The translations under genes were made by a program, and so were the position numbers. A model generated the notes under the pieces. It was not told the DNA's origin, ran no database searches, and saw only the letters and a list, made by a program, of their open reading frames with translations. A stretch of 64,000 nt of DNA from Dyadobacter sp. MSC1_007 (GTDB taxonomy: Bacteria > Bacteroidota > Bacteroidia > Cytophagales > Spirosomataceae), in contig NZ_JAMOZL010000013.1 in assembly GCF_023667495.1 (NCBI RefSeq), forward strand, positions 214,491-278,490, given 5' to 3'. Position 1 is the stretch's first letter. The number at the start of each line of letters is the position of its first letter. Below are positions 26,279-34,659 of the stretch, one piece after another.

Positions 26279-26968
26279 ATGATCATTTTTTTCGACGACC
26301 GTCCAGTCAGAATTGTTCGGACAAATCAGCTGTCCGCTGCGGAAACTTCGCGTTTTGAACACATTGTGGACCTCCGGTTGGAAAAATTGCAGAGAAGCAT
26401 GCTGACTGGTCACGTGTTATTCCTGAATTCTACAACAACGAGTGCTATTCAGGTTATTCAAATGCTTGAAAAAGCTTTCCCGAAGGAGGTGCTCTCCATT
26501 ACCATGGCTACGCGGGAAAAGGCAGAAGTTGAAGAAAAAATCAAAGGGCAATACAAGGTGATCAAGGCCGCTGGTGGCGTGGTTGTCAAGCAGGGAAAAT
26601 GGCTTTTCATGTATCGCCGCAAGATGTGGGACTTGCCAAAGGGAAAGCTTGATAAGGGAGAAAACTCAAAAACGGCGGCGATCCGCGAGATTGAAGAGGA
26701 AACCGGCGTTAAATCGGTGATCCGCGATAAGATATGCACTACCTGGCATACCTATTCATTAAATAACAGCCGAATACTGAAACGGACTAAATGGTACCTG
26801 TTCGATTGTGTGGACGACTCCCAAATGAGCCCGCAAGCCGAAGAGCAGATCGAAAAACTGGATTGGTATGACCCTGCGGAAGTTAAACCGCTGCTGATCA
26901 ATTCATACAGCTCGATCCGATACGTTGTAGATAGCCTCAACCAGATACATAACCTGAAAGAATCCTAA
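26279..26968 (+). CDS. NUDIX hydrolase with N-terminal extension
   Basis: The 229-residue protein has a complete NUDIX box, GKLDKGENSKTAAIREIE followed by EETG, around residues 121-143, where the glutamates bind Mg2+ for cleavage of a nucleoside diphosphate linked to another group. About 90 residues precede the domain and look like a separate alpha/beta segment (IIFFDDRPVRIV, TGHVLFLNS). The substrate is unknown. The gene is convergent with coaD. Confidence 0.88.
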   Translation: MIIFFDDRPVRIVRTNQLSAAETSRFEHIVDLRLEKLQRSMLTGHVLFLNSTTTSAIQVIQMLEKAFPKEVLSITMATREKAEVEEKIKGQYKVIKAAGGVVVKQGKWLFMYRRKMWDLPKGKLDKGENSKTAAIREIEEETGVKSVIRDKICTTWHTYSLNNSRILKRTKWYLFDCVDDSQMSPQAEEQIEKLDWYDPAEVKPLLINSYSSIRYVVDSLNQIHNLKES

Positions 26969-26981
26969 TCACAGGCGTTTT

Positions 26982-27014
26982 AAATAAGCTTAACCTTCGT
27001 GGTTGAGCTTATTT
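26982..27014. terminator. Hairpin at the NUDIX/coaD convergent junction
   Basis: AAATAAGCTTAACC pairs with GGTTGAGCTTATTT through 14 positions with one G-T wobble. The stem includes the last codons and stop of coaD. No T-run follows, so termination activity is uncertain. Confidence 0.4.
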
Positions 27015-27472
27015 AATTCTGAAAGTGAATATGGCAAGAAGTTATCGATGCCTTGCCCATAGCGGTGCAGATCACGGATAATGCTGGAACTGATCGGGGC
27101 CAAACTGGGAGATGTGATCAAAAAAACCGTTTCAATCTCTTCATACAAGTACCGGTTAACCTGCGAAATGCCGTTTTCGTATTCAAAATCGGTGGTATTC
27201 CGCAAGCCTCTTAGCAAAAACCTAGCGCCCAATTCGCGTGCAACGTGGGCCGTCAGATCATCATAGGTAACCACTATTACCTTAGATTGGCCCGCAAAAG
27301 TCCTCTCGATCATTTCCTTCATCACATCCAGGGGGAAGTAGCGTTTTTTAGTCGCGTTGTTACCAATCCCGATGACAACCTTGTCAAAAAGCCTCAAACC
27401 GCGCAGGACAATATCCTCGTGTCCCTTCGTAAACGGATCGAAAGATCCAGGAAATAATGCGATACGTTCCAT
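26990..27472 (-). CDS. coaD: Pantetheine-phosphate adenylyltransferase
   Basis: The 160-residue enzyme carries out the fourth step of coenzyme A synthesis, adenylating 4'-phosphopantetheine. Diagnostic motifs are ALFPGSFDPFTKGHEDI with the nucleotidyl-transferase GH pair, and PISSSIIRDL near the C-terminus. The length is typical. It follows a DUF3822 gene by 12 bases, a pairing common in Bacteroidota. Confidence 0.96.
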   Translation of the reverse strand: MERIALFPGSFDPFTKGHEDIVLRGLRLFDKVVIGIGNNATKKRYFPLDVMKEMIERTFAGQSKVIVVTYDDLTAHVARELGARFLLRGLRNTTDFEYENGISQVNRYLYEEIETVFLITSPSLAPISSSIIRDLHRYGQGIDNFLPYSLSELNKLNHEG

Positions 27473-27484
27473 AAAATTGCGCGA

Positions 27485-28390
27485 TTAGGATGAAATCAGA
27501 TAGGTATTGAACAGCCCGAAATACCGGTGCCCCGGAACCTCCGCGCATTGGGCACTATATTTGAGGGTCGTCGGCCGGCTTCCCATATGCAAATGGGGGA
27601 AAAACCGCGAAAGCTCCTGAAAAGCGTCCGATGAAGCGGTGATCTCCCCGTAACAGAGAACCTTCATCTCCTCCGGCAGCAAATTAAGCTGGCTCAGCGT
27701 AAATAAGATAATGTAGGCAAGCTCCTGGTTTTGAGCATATTTAAACCGGTTGCACAGCACGAGCTGCTGACTTTCAGTTACCACCAGTGTAAAATGGTCC
27801 TTTTCAAAGTAAATCGACATCATCCGGATTTCCTGGTGCTCGACGTGGTTGACCAGCGATCCGATCGCCAATGCGCTTGTCATATGGTAAAACGTCACGG
27901 CTGACGAGCTGAAATGGTTGACGACCCAGTCATACCACAGTTCCTGGATACTAAAAACGTTTTGCGCGTGCACGAGCGGAAGGTCGTGCCAAAGTACCTT
28001 TTCATGTTTTGAAACCGGATTGCCTAATGCAAACGAAAGGTATTCGTAGGCCGACTCGGGCTTAAACAACAGATTTGGCACCAATGTAAAAGCGTGGGAG
28101 CTCACTGTAACCCTTACATTCTTCCAGTTATTAGGCGACCACGACAAATGCCCGCTGAATACCCTTTTCAACCGCTCGAAGATCTCTGTGGGTGTCAGGG
28201 CTGCTTCAAAGCTGTAATCTTCCAGCCAGATACATTCCATGTTCTCGTCCCGGACAATACAAAACCGGATACGCCGTTCGTCCAGCTCAATGCAAAGCGT
28301 GCAAAGCGGTATGCTGGCTGCATCGAACGAGTTATCTCCCACCAAAAGGGTCGGGATAATTTCTATAACCTGGTTCTCGGGATTTGTCAC
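27485..28390 (-). CDS. DUF3822 family protein
   Basis: The 301-residue protein lacks a signal peptide and membrane segments. Its layout (CTLCIELDERRIRFCIV, RVTVSSHAFTLVPN, DWVVNHF) matches DUF3822, a Bacteroidota family with an actin-like ATPase (PilM-like) flavour that is typically encoded beside coaD. No function is established. It sits between a NUDIX gene and coaD on one likely transcript. Confidence 0.85.
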   Translation of the reverse strand: MTNPENQVIEIIPTLLVGDNSFDAASIPLCTLCIELDERRIRFCIVRDENMECIWLEDYSFEAALTPTEIFERLKRVFSGHLSWSPNNWKNVRVTVSSHAFTLVPNLLFKPESAYEYLSFALGNPVSKHEKVLWHDLPLVHAQNVFSIQELWYDWVVNHFSSSAVTFYHMTSALAIGSLVNHVEHQEIRMMSIYFEKDHFTLVVTESQQLVLCNRFKYAQNQELAYIILFTLSQLNLLPEEMKVLCYGEITASSDAFQELSRFFPHLHMGSRPTTLKYSAQCAEVPGHRYFGLFNTYLISS

Positions 28391-28405
28391 TTATCGGTAT
28401 TTTAA

Positions 28406-28915
28406 TTAATCGTTGCTCCGCCCGTTTTCACCGGCAATATATTTATTCAATTCCAAAATTCCTGCCAGCGAAGTGATCTGGCTAAAAATCCGGTGGCGTT
28501 CTTGATCTGAGAATGCTGTCAGCTCCTCCCACGTCATAAACTGCACGTCACGGATGATCTGCCCGTCGGTTGTCAATTCAGGATCCGTCCCTGCACTGAG
28601 TGTCCCTTCAAAGGATTCTATCTCAAAAAACAGCTCAATTGCATGCAAAGGCGATTGAATATGCTCGTTGACAAACAACAACCGGCCTGGTTTCACAAAA
28701 AGACCTGTCTCTTCCCTGAATTCCCTCACCAATGCCTCGTGCGCCGTTTCACCAAACACGATCCCCCCTCCCGGCGGGCTCCAGAAGTAGCCATCTTTAC
28801 CATACATGCCGTGATTCACAAGCAATATCCGGTTTTCCTGCAAGCATATGCCGCATACCCGGACCCTGACTGCGCCCCCGTACAGGTTGGCTATTTCATC
28901 GTTTAAAGTTTGCAA
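28406..28915 (-). CDS. NUDIX hydrolase, probable TTG start
   Basis: With a TTG start at 28915 the protein is 169 residues. The NUDIX box is GGGIVFGETAHEALVREF followed by REETG. VRVRVCGICLQENRILLVNH before it is typical of the domain start. An ATG at 28969 in the same frame would add 18 residues that do not look like the family (MSCQIWQDGY). A well-formed promoter lies inside that extension (28935-28964), so the shorter form is preferred. It is the first gene of the NUDIX-DUF3822-coaD group. The substrate is unknown. Confidence 0.82.
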   Translation of the reverse strand: MQTLNDEIANLYGGAVRVRVCGICLQENRILLVNHGMYGKDGYFWSPPGGGIVFGETAHEALVREFREETGLFVKPGRLLFVNEHIQSPLHAIELFFEIESFEGTLSAGTDPELTTDGQIIRDVQFMTWEELTAFSDQERHRIFSQITSLAGILELNKYIAGENGRSND

Positions 28916-28934
28916 AGCCCGCTTTTTGAAGCGG

Positions 28935-28964
28935 CAAAGATAACCATCCTGCCAAATTTGGCAA
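28935..28964 (-). promoter_or_regulatory. Promoter of the NUDIX-DUF3822-coaD group
   Basis: On the minus strand TTG (28964-28962), a 19-base spacer and TATCTTTG (28942-28935) match the Bacteroidota promoter exactly in the -7 box and in spacing. It overlaps the upstream in-frame ATG and so argues for the downstream TTG start. Confidence 0.6.
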
Positions 28965-29044
28965 GACATAATTCCTCCTCACAGCCGCACTCTTCTCAAA
29001 AGTGCGCCCTGATTCATATAACGAAGTAGAAAATTTAGACACCC

Positions 29045-29485
29045 TCAGGAATACGGGCTGCCTGAAATGTAGCTTTCGAGCGTATTGATATGTTCCTTTT
29101 GTTCATTAATGATCGCGGAAACGATATCGTTGATCGAAATAATGCCGATCAGCTGGCCATCACGATTCACTGGAAGGTGCCGAATATGCTTGTCAGACAT
29201 GATCTGCATACATTCTTCGATCTGCTGGTCCGTTTCAACAGTGATAACCTTGCTGGTCATTACGTCTCGGATCAGCGTATCCTTTGATCCGCGTCCTTGC
29301 AGGATCACCTTCCTGGCATAGTCCCTTTCGGAGAATATACCGATCAATTCATTATCTTCAAGTACCAAAACTGCACCAATGTTTTTCTCTGACATGAGTT
29401 CCAGAGCCTCAAACACTGTGTTGTCCTGCGTAACCGACCAAATCGCATTGACAGGCTTGTTGCCCATTACATGTTGTACCAGCAT
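29045..29485 (-). CDS. Stand-alone CBS-domain pair protein
   Basis: The 146-residue protein consists of two CBS motifs (about 8-60, TVFEALELMSEKNIGAVLV; about 72-128, IEECMQIMSDKHIRHLPVN followed by GISINDIVSAI). Such small proteins bind adenine nucleotides and act as energy-state sensors or redox regulators of partner enzymes. The partner is not evident from the neighbours. A single gene between the NUDIX group and the helicase. Confidence 0.88.
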   Translation of the reverse strand: MLVQHVMGNKPVNAIWSVTQDNTVFEALELMSEKNIGAVLVLEDNELIGIFSERDYARKVILQGRGSKDTLIRDVMTSKVITVETDQQIEECMQIMSDKHIRHLPVNRDGQLIGIISINDIVSAIINEQKEHINTLESYISGSPYS

Positions 29486-29565
29486 AGATGTTTAGGTTTG
29501 GGGATTTGAGATAAAGGGATTCTAATATATGGATTGACGCATTAAAGTCCAATAAATTCTGAGTA

Positions 29566-29573
29566 TATTTTTG
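29566..29573 (+). promoter_or_regulatory. Candidate -7 element for the RecD-like helicase gene
   Basis: TATTTTTG matches TAnnTTTG exactly and lies 50 bases before the ATG at 29624. No well-spaced upstream element is apparent. Confidence 0.4.
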
Positions 29574-29623
29574 TAAAAAACGAGGTTTTTGATATTCAAA
29601 ATCCATGCGTTAGATTCGCTCCT

Positions 29624-31054
29624 ATGGAAACCGACAAAATTTTACCTTCCCAGCTTCTGCGTAAAAAATTCCCCTTCAAACCCACGGACGGCCAGCTTCG
29701 GTTCTTCGAGAAGACCAACGACTTTCTGGTCGAGGAGAAAGGACTGGAACGTTACCGGGACTGTTTTTTGCTCAAAGGTTATGCCGGAACCGGCAAAACG
29801 ACCATCATTAGCACCCTAATTAAGGTACTCAAGAACTTTGGATACAAGTCGGTATTGCTTGCCCCGACGGGCAGGGCGGCGAAAGTAATGTCGGGATATT
29901 CCGAAAAAGTGGCTCTTACCATTCATAAGAAGATCTATAAACAGACCGCTGACGCATTCTCAGGAACCCTTACATTCCAAAGACAAAAAAATTACCACGA
30001 CAACACGCTTTTCATTGTCGATGAAGCTTCGATGATTACAGATGAGGCCGATTTTGGAAGCCGCAGCCTGCTGGCCGACCTGGTTGATTTCGTATTTGAA
30101 AATCCGGGAAACAAGCTCATGCTGGTGGGTGACATCGCGCAGCTGCCGCCGGTAGGCAAAGAACTCAGCCCTGCCCTTGACGGCGAGTATCTTGAAAGGA
30201 CGTTTTATATGTCTGTATTTCAGGAGGAATTAAAGGAGGTAATGCGCCAGGATGAACAGTCGGGTATTCTCTACAATGCTACCGAGCTTCGAAACCAGTT
30301 GGCGGCCGCTGAAAGGAGCATCCAGATCAATACCCGGCCTTTTCGCGATGTTTTTCGTATGACCGGCGAAAAACTCGAAGAAGGACTGCGTTATGCATAT
30401 GACAAATATGGTCAGGAAAACGCCATTATCCTGACACGTTCCAACAAATCAGCTGTCCAGTATAACGAATACATCCGCCGGGTCATTAATTTCTCCGAAG
30501 ACGAGCTCGACGCTGGTGACCGGCTGATGGTTGTGCGCAACAATTATAATGTCCTTGATGAAGACTCGCCTGCCGGCTTTATTGCCAACGGGGACTTCGT
30601 GGAACTGCTCAAAATCCGTAAAACCCAGGAAATGCATGGATTCCGCTTCGCTGATGTCACTTTAAGATTGACCGACTACGAAAAACAACCCGAGTTTGAT
30701 GCCAAGATATTCATGGACACGCTTCACTCCCCATCCGCATCGATGTCAGCGGAGGACAACAAGAAGCTGTATGAAAGCGTCCAGCAGGATTATTTTTACA
30801 TCAAATCAAAAAAAGACCGCGTCGAGGCGCTCAGAAAGGACCCGTTTTTGAATGCTTTGCAGGTAAAGTTCGCCTATGCGCTCACATGCCACAAGGCGCA
30901 GGGAGGACAGTGGAGCGCGGTTTTCATCGATCAGGGCTACCTTCCCGAAGAGCAGATCAATATAGAATTTGTGCGCTGGCTGTACACGGCCATCACGCGC
31001 GCTACCGACGAGGTTTTCCTGATGAATTTTCACCAGCAGTTTTTCAAGTCCTAA
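29624..31054 (+). CDS. RecD-like superfamily 1 DNA helicase
   Basis: The 476-residue ATPase has Walker A GYAGTGKTT (about residue 50), Walker B VDEASMI, motif III LMLVGDIAQLPPVG and the C-terminal helicase motifs ALTCHKAQGGQW and RWLYTAITRATDEV. This is the exodeoxyribonuclease V alpha / RecD2-like fold reduced to a single chain, probably a 5'-3' helicase in repair or recombination. There are no RecB or RecC neighbours. It converges with the tRNA-modification gene, two bases apart. Confidence 0.9.
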   Translation: METDKILPSQLLRKKFPFKPTDGQLRFFEKTNDFLVEEKGLERYRDCFLLKGYAGTGKTTIISTLIKVLKNFGYKSVLLAPTGRAAKVMSGYSEKVALTIHKKIYKQTADAFSGTLTFQRQKNYHDNTLFIVDEASMITDEADFGSRSLLADLVDFVFENPGNKLMLVGDIAQLPPVGKELSPALDGEYLERTFYMSVFQEELKEVMRQDEQSGILYNATELRNQLAAAERSIQINTRPFRDVFRMTGEKLEEGLRYAYDKYGQENAIILTRSNKSAVQYNEYIRRVINFSEDELDAGDRLMVVRNNYNVLDEDSPAGFIANGDFVELLKIRKTQEMHGFRFADVTLRLTDYEKQPEFDAKIFMDTLHSPSASMSAEDNKKLYESVQQDYFYIKSKKDRVEALRKDPFLNALQVKFAYALTCHKAQGGQWSAVFIDQGYLPEEQINIEFVRWLYTAITRATDEVFLMNFHQQFFKS

Positions 31055-31056
31055 AA

Positions 31057-32010
31057 TCAGGCTGTAACCGAGGCTCTCTGCAATCGATCGTTAATGGCCA
31101 GGCCTAACCCCTGCATAGGCACCAGCTCTGCCCTTATTTCCCCAACCGGCATTGAATCCAGCTCCCTCAGATAGGCAAATAAATTGTGGGCTGCTTCTTT
31201 AAGATCGCCCTCCGGGCTTAATATGCGTTGGTAAGTCTTGTCAATTCCTTCGATGTATCGGTTGAACAGCAGGTAACCCGCATTGTCAGGCCCGCCTGCC
31301 AGTGCTTCCCGATGGTCCAAATGCAAAGGCTTGCGTGGCGCATAATGGCTTTTGAGCATTCCGGGTGCTTTGGGGTCTGAGGAAGAATGAGGCATCAGCA
31401 CCACCGGGCCGATCACCGATTCAATTTCATTGATATCCAGCCCGCCAAGCCTGTAAACGATCACTTCATCATTCTCAAATCCAAGGATGGTCGATTCGAT
31501 TCCTACTTCACACTCGCCGCCGTCGAGAATGTAAGGTATCTTACCGCCGAGCTGCTGATCTACGTGGGCCGCTTTGGTAGGGCTGATGTAACCAAACGGA
31601 TTGGCGCTTGGAGCTGCCAGCGGAAATGGTAGCTGGCGGAGCAGTTCGAGCAGCAGGGGGTGTTTGGGAATGCGCACCGCCACAGTATCGAGTCCTGACG
31701 TTACCAGATCAGGAACGATTGACTTTTTAGGCAATAATAATGTCAATGGGCCGGGCCAGAACTTTTGAGCCAGTTTTTTTGCCTTTTCAGGAAAATCCAA
31801 GACATAGATAGCCACTTTATCGACGGAGTCCGTATGGATAATAAGTGGATCAAAGGCGGGCCGGTTCTTTACCTCAAAGATCGACAGTACAGACTTCTCG
31901 TTGAGCGCATTGCCCGCCAATCCGTATACTGTTTCGGTAGGAATGGCAACCAATTCGCCTTTTATGAGAAATTCTTTTGCGACGTTCAGATCGCTTCCGG
32001 TAGCTGCCAA
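31057..32010 (-). CDS. L-threonylcarbamoyladenylate synthase (Sua5/YrdC type)
   Basis: With a TTG start at 32010 the protein has 317 residues, normal for Sua5-type enzymes: an N-terminal YrdC domain (IPTETVYGLAGNALNE, PLTLLLPKK, RIPKHPLLLELL, PLAAPSANPFG, GIESTILGF) and a C-terminal Sua5 domain (GMLKSHYAPRKPL). It makes threonylcarbamoyl-AMP from threonine, bicarbonate and ATP for the t6A37 tRNA modification. An ATG 21 codons upstream is in frame, but those residues are not family-like and contain a TATTTTTG promoter element. Confidence 0.9.
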   Translation of the reverse strand: MAATGSDLNVAKEFLIKGELVAIPTETVYGLAGNALNEKSVLSIFEVKNRPAFDPLIIHTDSVDKVAIYVLDFPEKAKKLAQKFWPGPLTLLLPKKSIVPDLVTSGLDTVAVRIPKHPLLLELLRQLPFPLAAPSANPFGYISPTKAAHVDQQLGGKIPYILDGGECEVGIESTILGFENDEVIVYRLGGLDINEIESVIGPVVLMPHSSSDPKAPGMLKSHYAPRKPLHLDHREALAGGPDNAGYLLFNRYIEGIDKTYQRILSPEGDLKEAAHNLFAYLRELDSMPVGEIRAELVPMQGLGLAINDRLQRASVTA

Positions 32011-32033
32011 GGTATTATTTGTTTGAAAAAACA

Positions 32034-32041
32034 CAAAAATA
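32034..32041 (-). promoter_or_regulatory. Candidate -7 element of the Sua5-type gene
   Basis: The minus strand reads TATTTTTG, an exact TAnnTTTG match, 24 bases before the preferred TTG start at 32010. The upstream element is weak (TTCG). Confidence 0.45.
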
Positions 32042-32179
32042 CAGCGATGCCGATGAAATCCGAACGATCTCATTTAGATTGTTTTTAAATAACTGGCAAA
32101 GTGTAAAAGTTGGCAACCTCTTACCCAATACCTCTTTATATTTAATGGTTAAATAGTACTATCTAAACAACCCTTTACT

Positions 32180-33919
32180 ATGTTTCAAATCAAAGAACAA
32201 CCTGCCGTTTTCGACGTTGTGATCGTGGGCTCGGGAGCGGGAGGCGGAATGGCAGCTCATCAACTTGCCAAAGCGGGTGCCAAGGTGGCTCTTTTGGAGG
32301 CAGGCGGATACTTCGACCCTGCTGATCCTAAATACATTACCCAGCTGAAATGGCCTTACGAGTCGCCGCGCCGCGGAGCTAGCAACCACCGCCCCTTCGG
32401 TGATTTCGACGCTGCCTGGGGTGGCTGGGAAATTGAGGGAGAACCCTATACACGCAAAAACGGAACACAATTCGACTGGTTCCGGTCGCGGATGCTCGGT
32501 GGCCGTACCAATCACTGGGGCCGCATTTCCCTGCGTTTCGGACCCAAAGATTTCAAAAGAAAAAGCATTGACGGCCTGGGCGACGATTGGCCGATCAGCT
32601 ACGATGACGTAAAACCATACTACGATCAGGTAGATAAGCTCATCGGTGTGTTCGGAACTGTTGAAAACATGGATAATGAGCCGGATGGCATTTTCCTTCC
32701 CCCACCAAAACCGCGTTTGCACGAGCTTTTCATCAAACAGGCGGGTAAAAAAGCAAATATCCCCGTAATACCTTCCCGTTTGTCGATCCTGACAAAGCCA
32801 ATTAACGATCAGCGCGGGGTTTGTTTCTATTGCAGCCAATGCTCGCGTGCATGCCAGGCTTATGCGGATTTCTCTTCATCGTCAGTGCTTTGTATTCCCG
32901 CAGTGAAAACCGGTAACGTAACCCTTATCAACAACGCAATGTGTCGCGAGGTGATCACCGATCAGACTACGGGCCTTGCAACCGGGGTTTCTTACATTGA
33001 CCGTGAGAAATTGACCGAGCACACCATCAAGGGAAAAGTTGTCGTTTTGGCGGCGAGCGCAGGAGAATCGGCAAGACTATTGCTTAACTCGAAATCAGCA
33101 CGCCACCCGAACGGACTGGCCAATTCGAGCGGCATCGTTGGAAAGTACCTGCATGATTCTACAGGAGCATCCCGTGGCGCATTTATGCCGCACATGATGG
33201 ACCGCAAAAGATACAATGAAGACGGTGTAGGCGGAATGCACGTGTATACCCCGTGGTGGCTGGACAACAAAAAACTCGACTTCCCAAGAGGTTATCACAT
33301 CGAATACGGTGGCGGTATGGGTATGCCGAGCTACGGATTTGGTTCAGGAATCGAAAACCTTAATGGAAAATACCCTACCAAAGACGGTGTTACCAAGCAA
33401 GCAGGTGGCTACGGAGCGTCTTTGAAGGAAGATTACCGCCGCTTCTATGGAGCCAACATCGGAATGGCCGGTCGCGGAGAGGCAGTTCCCGATATCAATA
33501 ATTACTGCGAAATAGACCCGAATGTGGTCGATAAATACGGTATCCCGGTATTGCGCTTCCACTACAAATGGTCAGATTACGAGATCAAGCAGGCCAAGCA
33601 CATGCACGATACATTTGAAGAGATGATCCACGCATTGGGCGGTATTCCTAACGGCCCAAAACCGGGTGCGGATACCAACTACGGACTTGCAGCCCCTGGG
33701 CGGATTATCCATGAAGTTGGTACTGTGAGAATGGGTGATGATCCGAAAACTTCGGCGCTTAACAAATATTCGCAAGCACACGATGCCAAGAATGTATTTG
33801 TGGTTGATGGCGGCTCCTTTGTTTCGCAGGCTGATAAAAATCCAACCTGGACTATTTTGGCGCTGTCAATGAGAGCATCCGAGTACATTGTCAATCAGGT
33901 TAAACAGAAAAATATCTAA
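32180..33919 (+). CDS. GMC-family oxidoreductase
   Basis: The 579-residue flavoprotein starts with the FAD-binding fold DVVIVGSGAGGGMAAHQLAK and has a second GMC signature region (GGRTNHWGRISLRF). A cysteine cluster CFYCSQCSRAC (about residue 216) is typical of this gluconate- or sugar-dehydrogenase subgroup. The C-terminal active-site region is HEVGTVRMGDDPKTSALN. It oxidises a sugar or polyol. The next gene encodes the usual small subunit, so the two form a complex. No cytochrome c subunit is adjacent. Confidence 0.92.
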   Translation: MFQIKEQPAVFDVVIVGSGAGGGMAAHQLAKAGAKVALLEAGGYFDPADPKYITQLKWPYESPRRGASNHRPFGDFDAAWGGWEIEGEPYTRKNGTQFDWFRSRMLGGRTNHWGRISLRFGPKDFKRKSIDGLGDDWPISYDDVKPYYDQVDKLIGVFGTVENMDNEPDGIFLPPPKPRLHELFIKQAGKKANIPVIPSRLSILTKPINDQRGVCFYCSQCSRACQAYADFSSSSVLCIPAVKTGNVTLINNAMCREVITDQTTGLATGVSYIDREKLTEHTIKGKVVVLAASAGESARLLLNSKSARHPNGLANSSGIVGKYLHDSTGASRGAFMPHMMDRKRYNEDGVGGMHVYTPWWLDNKKLDFPRGYHIEYGGGMGMPSYGFGSGIENLNGKYPTKDGVTKQAGGYGASLKEDYRRFYGANIGMAGRGEAVPDINNYCEIDPNVVDKYGIPVLRFHYKWSDYEIKQAKHMHDTFEEMIHALGGIPNGPKPGADTNYGLAAPGRIIHEVGTVRMGDDPKTSALNKYSQAHDAKNVFVVDGGSFVSQADKNPTWTILALSMRASEYIVNQVKQKNI

Positions 33920-33948
33920 CATTTGGACCCTGTTCAAATCATCATCAT

Positions 33949-34584
33949 ATGAAACGCAGAGATTCATTAAGAGCATTGACCCTCAGTTCGCTGGGCATTA
34001 CAGCGCTGAGCCCTCAGGTAGCGCTTGCCGAGCAGCGGGAACTGGAGACACAAATGCCACCGGAAACCCCATTGAAGATTCCGGGTGGCAGAACGAAGGA
34101 AGAAGCGATCCGCGACGCCAAACTAATGAAGGAGAAATTCCTGACGGTTGGCGAGCTGGCTACCATTAAAGTATTGGTGGATATCATCATCCCGGCAGAT
34201 GAAAAATCTGGAAGTGCCTCGCAGGCAGGCGTTCCCGAGTTCATCGAGTTCATTGTTAAGGATATGCCGCAGCACCAGACGCCACTTCGCGGCGGTCTGA
34301 AATGGCTTGACAGGGAATCCACCAAACGCTTTGGAAAAACTTTTGTACTGGCAAGTAAGGCGCAACAGATTCAGATTGTAGACGATATCGCCTACCCAGA
34401 AAAAGCAAAACCGATTTACAGCCAAGGCGTTGCATTCTTCAACCAAATGCGCAATTTGACAGCTTCTGGGTTCTATACGTCTAAAATTGGCATTGCTGAT
34501 CTTGGCTACATGGGCAATACCCCCAATGTTTGGGAAGGCGTTCCGGCAGATGTGCTCAAACAATACGGGTTGAGCTACGATTAA
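33949..34584 (+). CDS. Gluconate 2-dehydrogenase subunit 3-like protein
   Basis: The 211-residue protein begins MKRRDSLRALTLSSLGI, a Tat-like export signal with a double arginine (RR at residues 3-4). A subunit-3 type domain follows (VGELATIKVLVDIIIPAD, FIEFIVKDMPQHQTPLRGG, FFNQMRNLTASGFYTS, GYMGNTPN). In known enzymes this subunit helps export and maturation of the flavin subunit through the Tat route. It starts 29 bases after the GMC gene and ends the operon at a strong terminator. Confidence 0.9.
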   Translation: MKRRDSLRALTLSSLGITALSPQVALAEQRELETQMPPETPLKIPGGRTKEEAIRDAKLMKEKFLTVGELATIKVLVDIIIPADEKSGSASQAGVPEFIEFIVKDMPQHQTPLRGGLKWLDRESTKRFGKTFVLASKAQQIQIVDDIAYPEKAKPIYSQGVAFFNQMRNLTASGFYTSKIGIADLGYMGNTPNVWEGVPADVLKQYGLSYD

Positions 34585-34606
34585 TCACCGACAGGCCTAA
34601 AAAGAA

Positions 34607-34652
34607 AGCGGCTCCCATTTCGAGAAATCGAAACCGGAGCCGCTCTTTTTTT
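34607..34652 (+). terminator. Intrinsic terminator after the GMC operon
   Basis: A 9-bp stem AGCGGCTCC (34607-34615) pairs with GGAGCCGCT (34636-34644), with an inner TTCG/CGAA helix, and is followed by CTTTTTTT. The minus-strand side is also T-rich, so it can serve the convergent ABC-F gene too. Confidence 0.88.
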
Positions 34653-34659
34653 ATACTGC

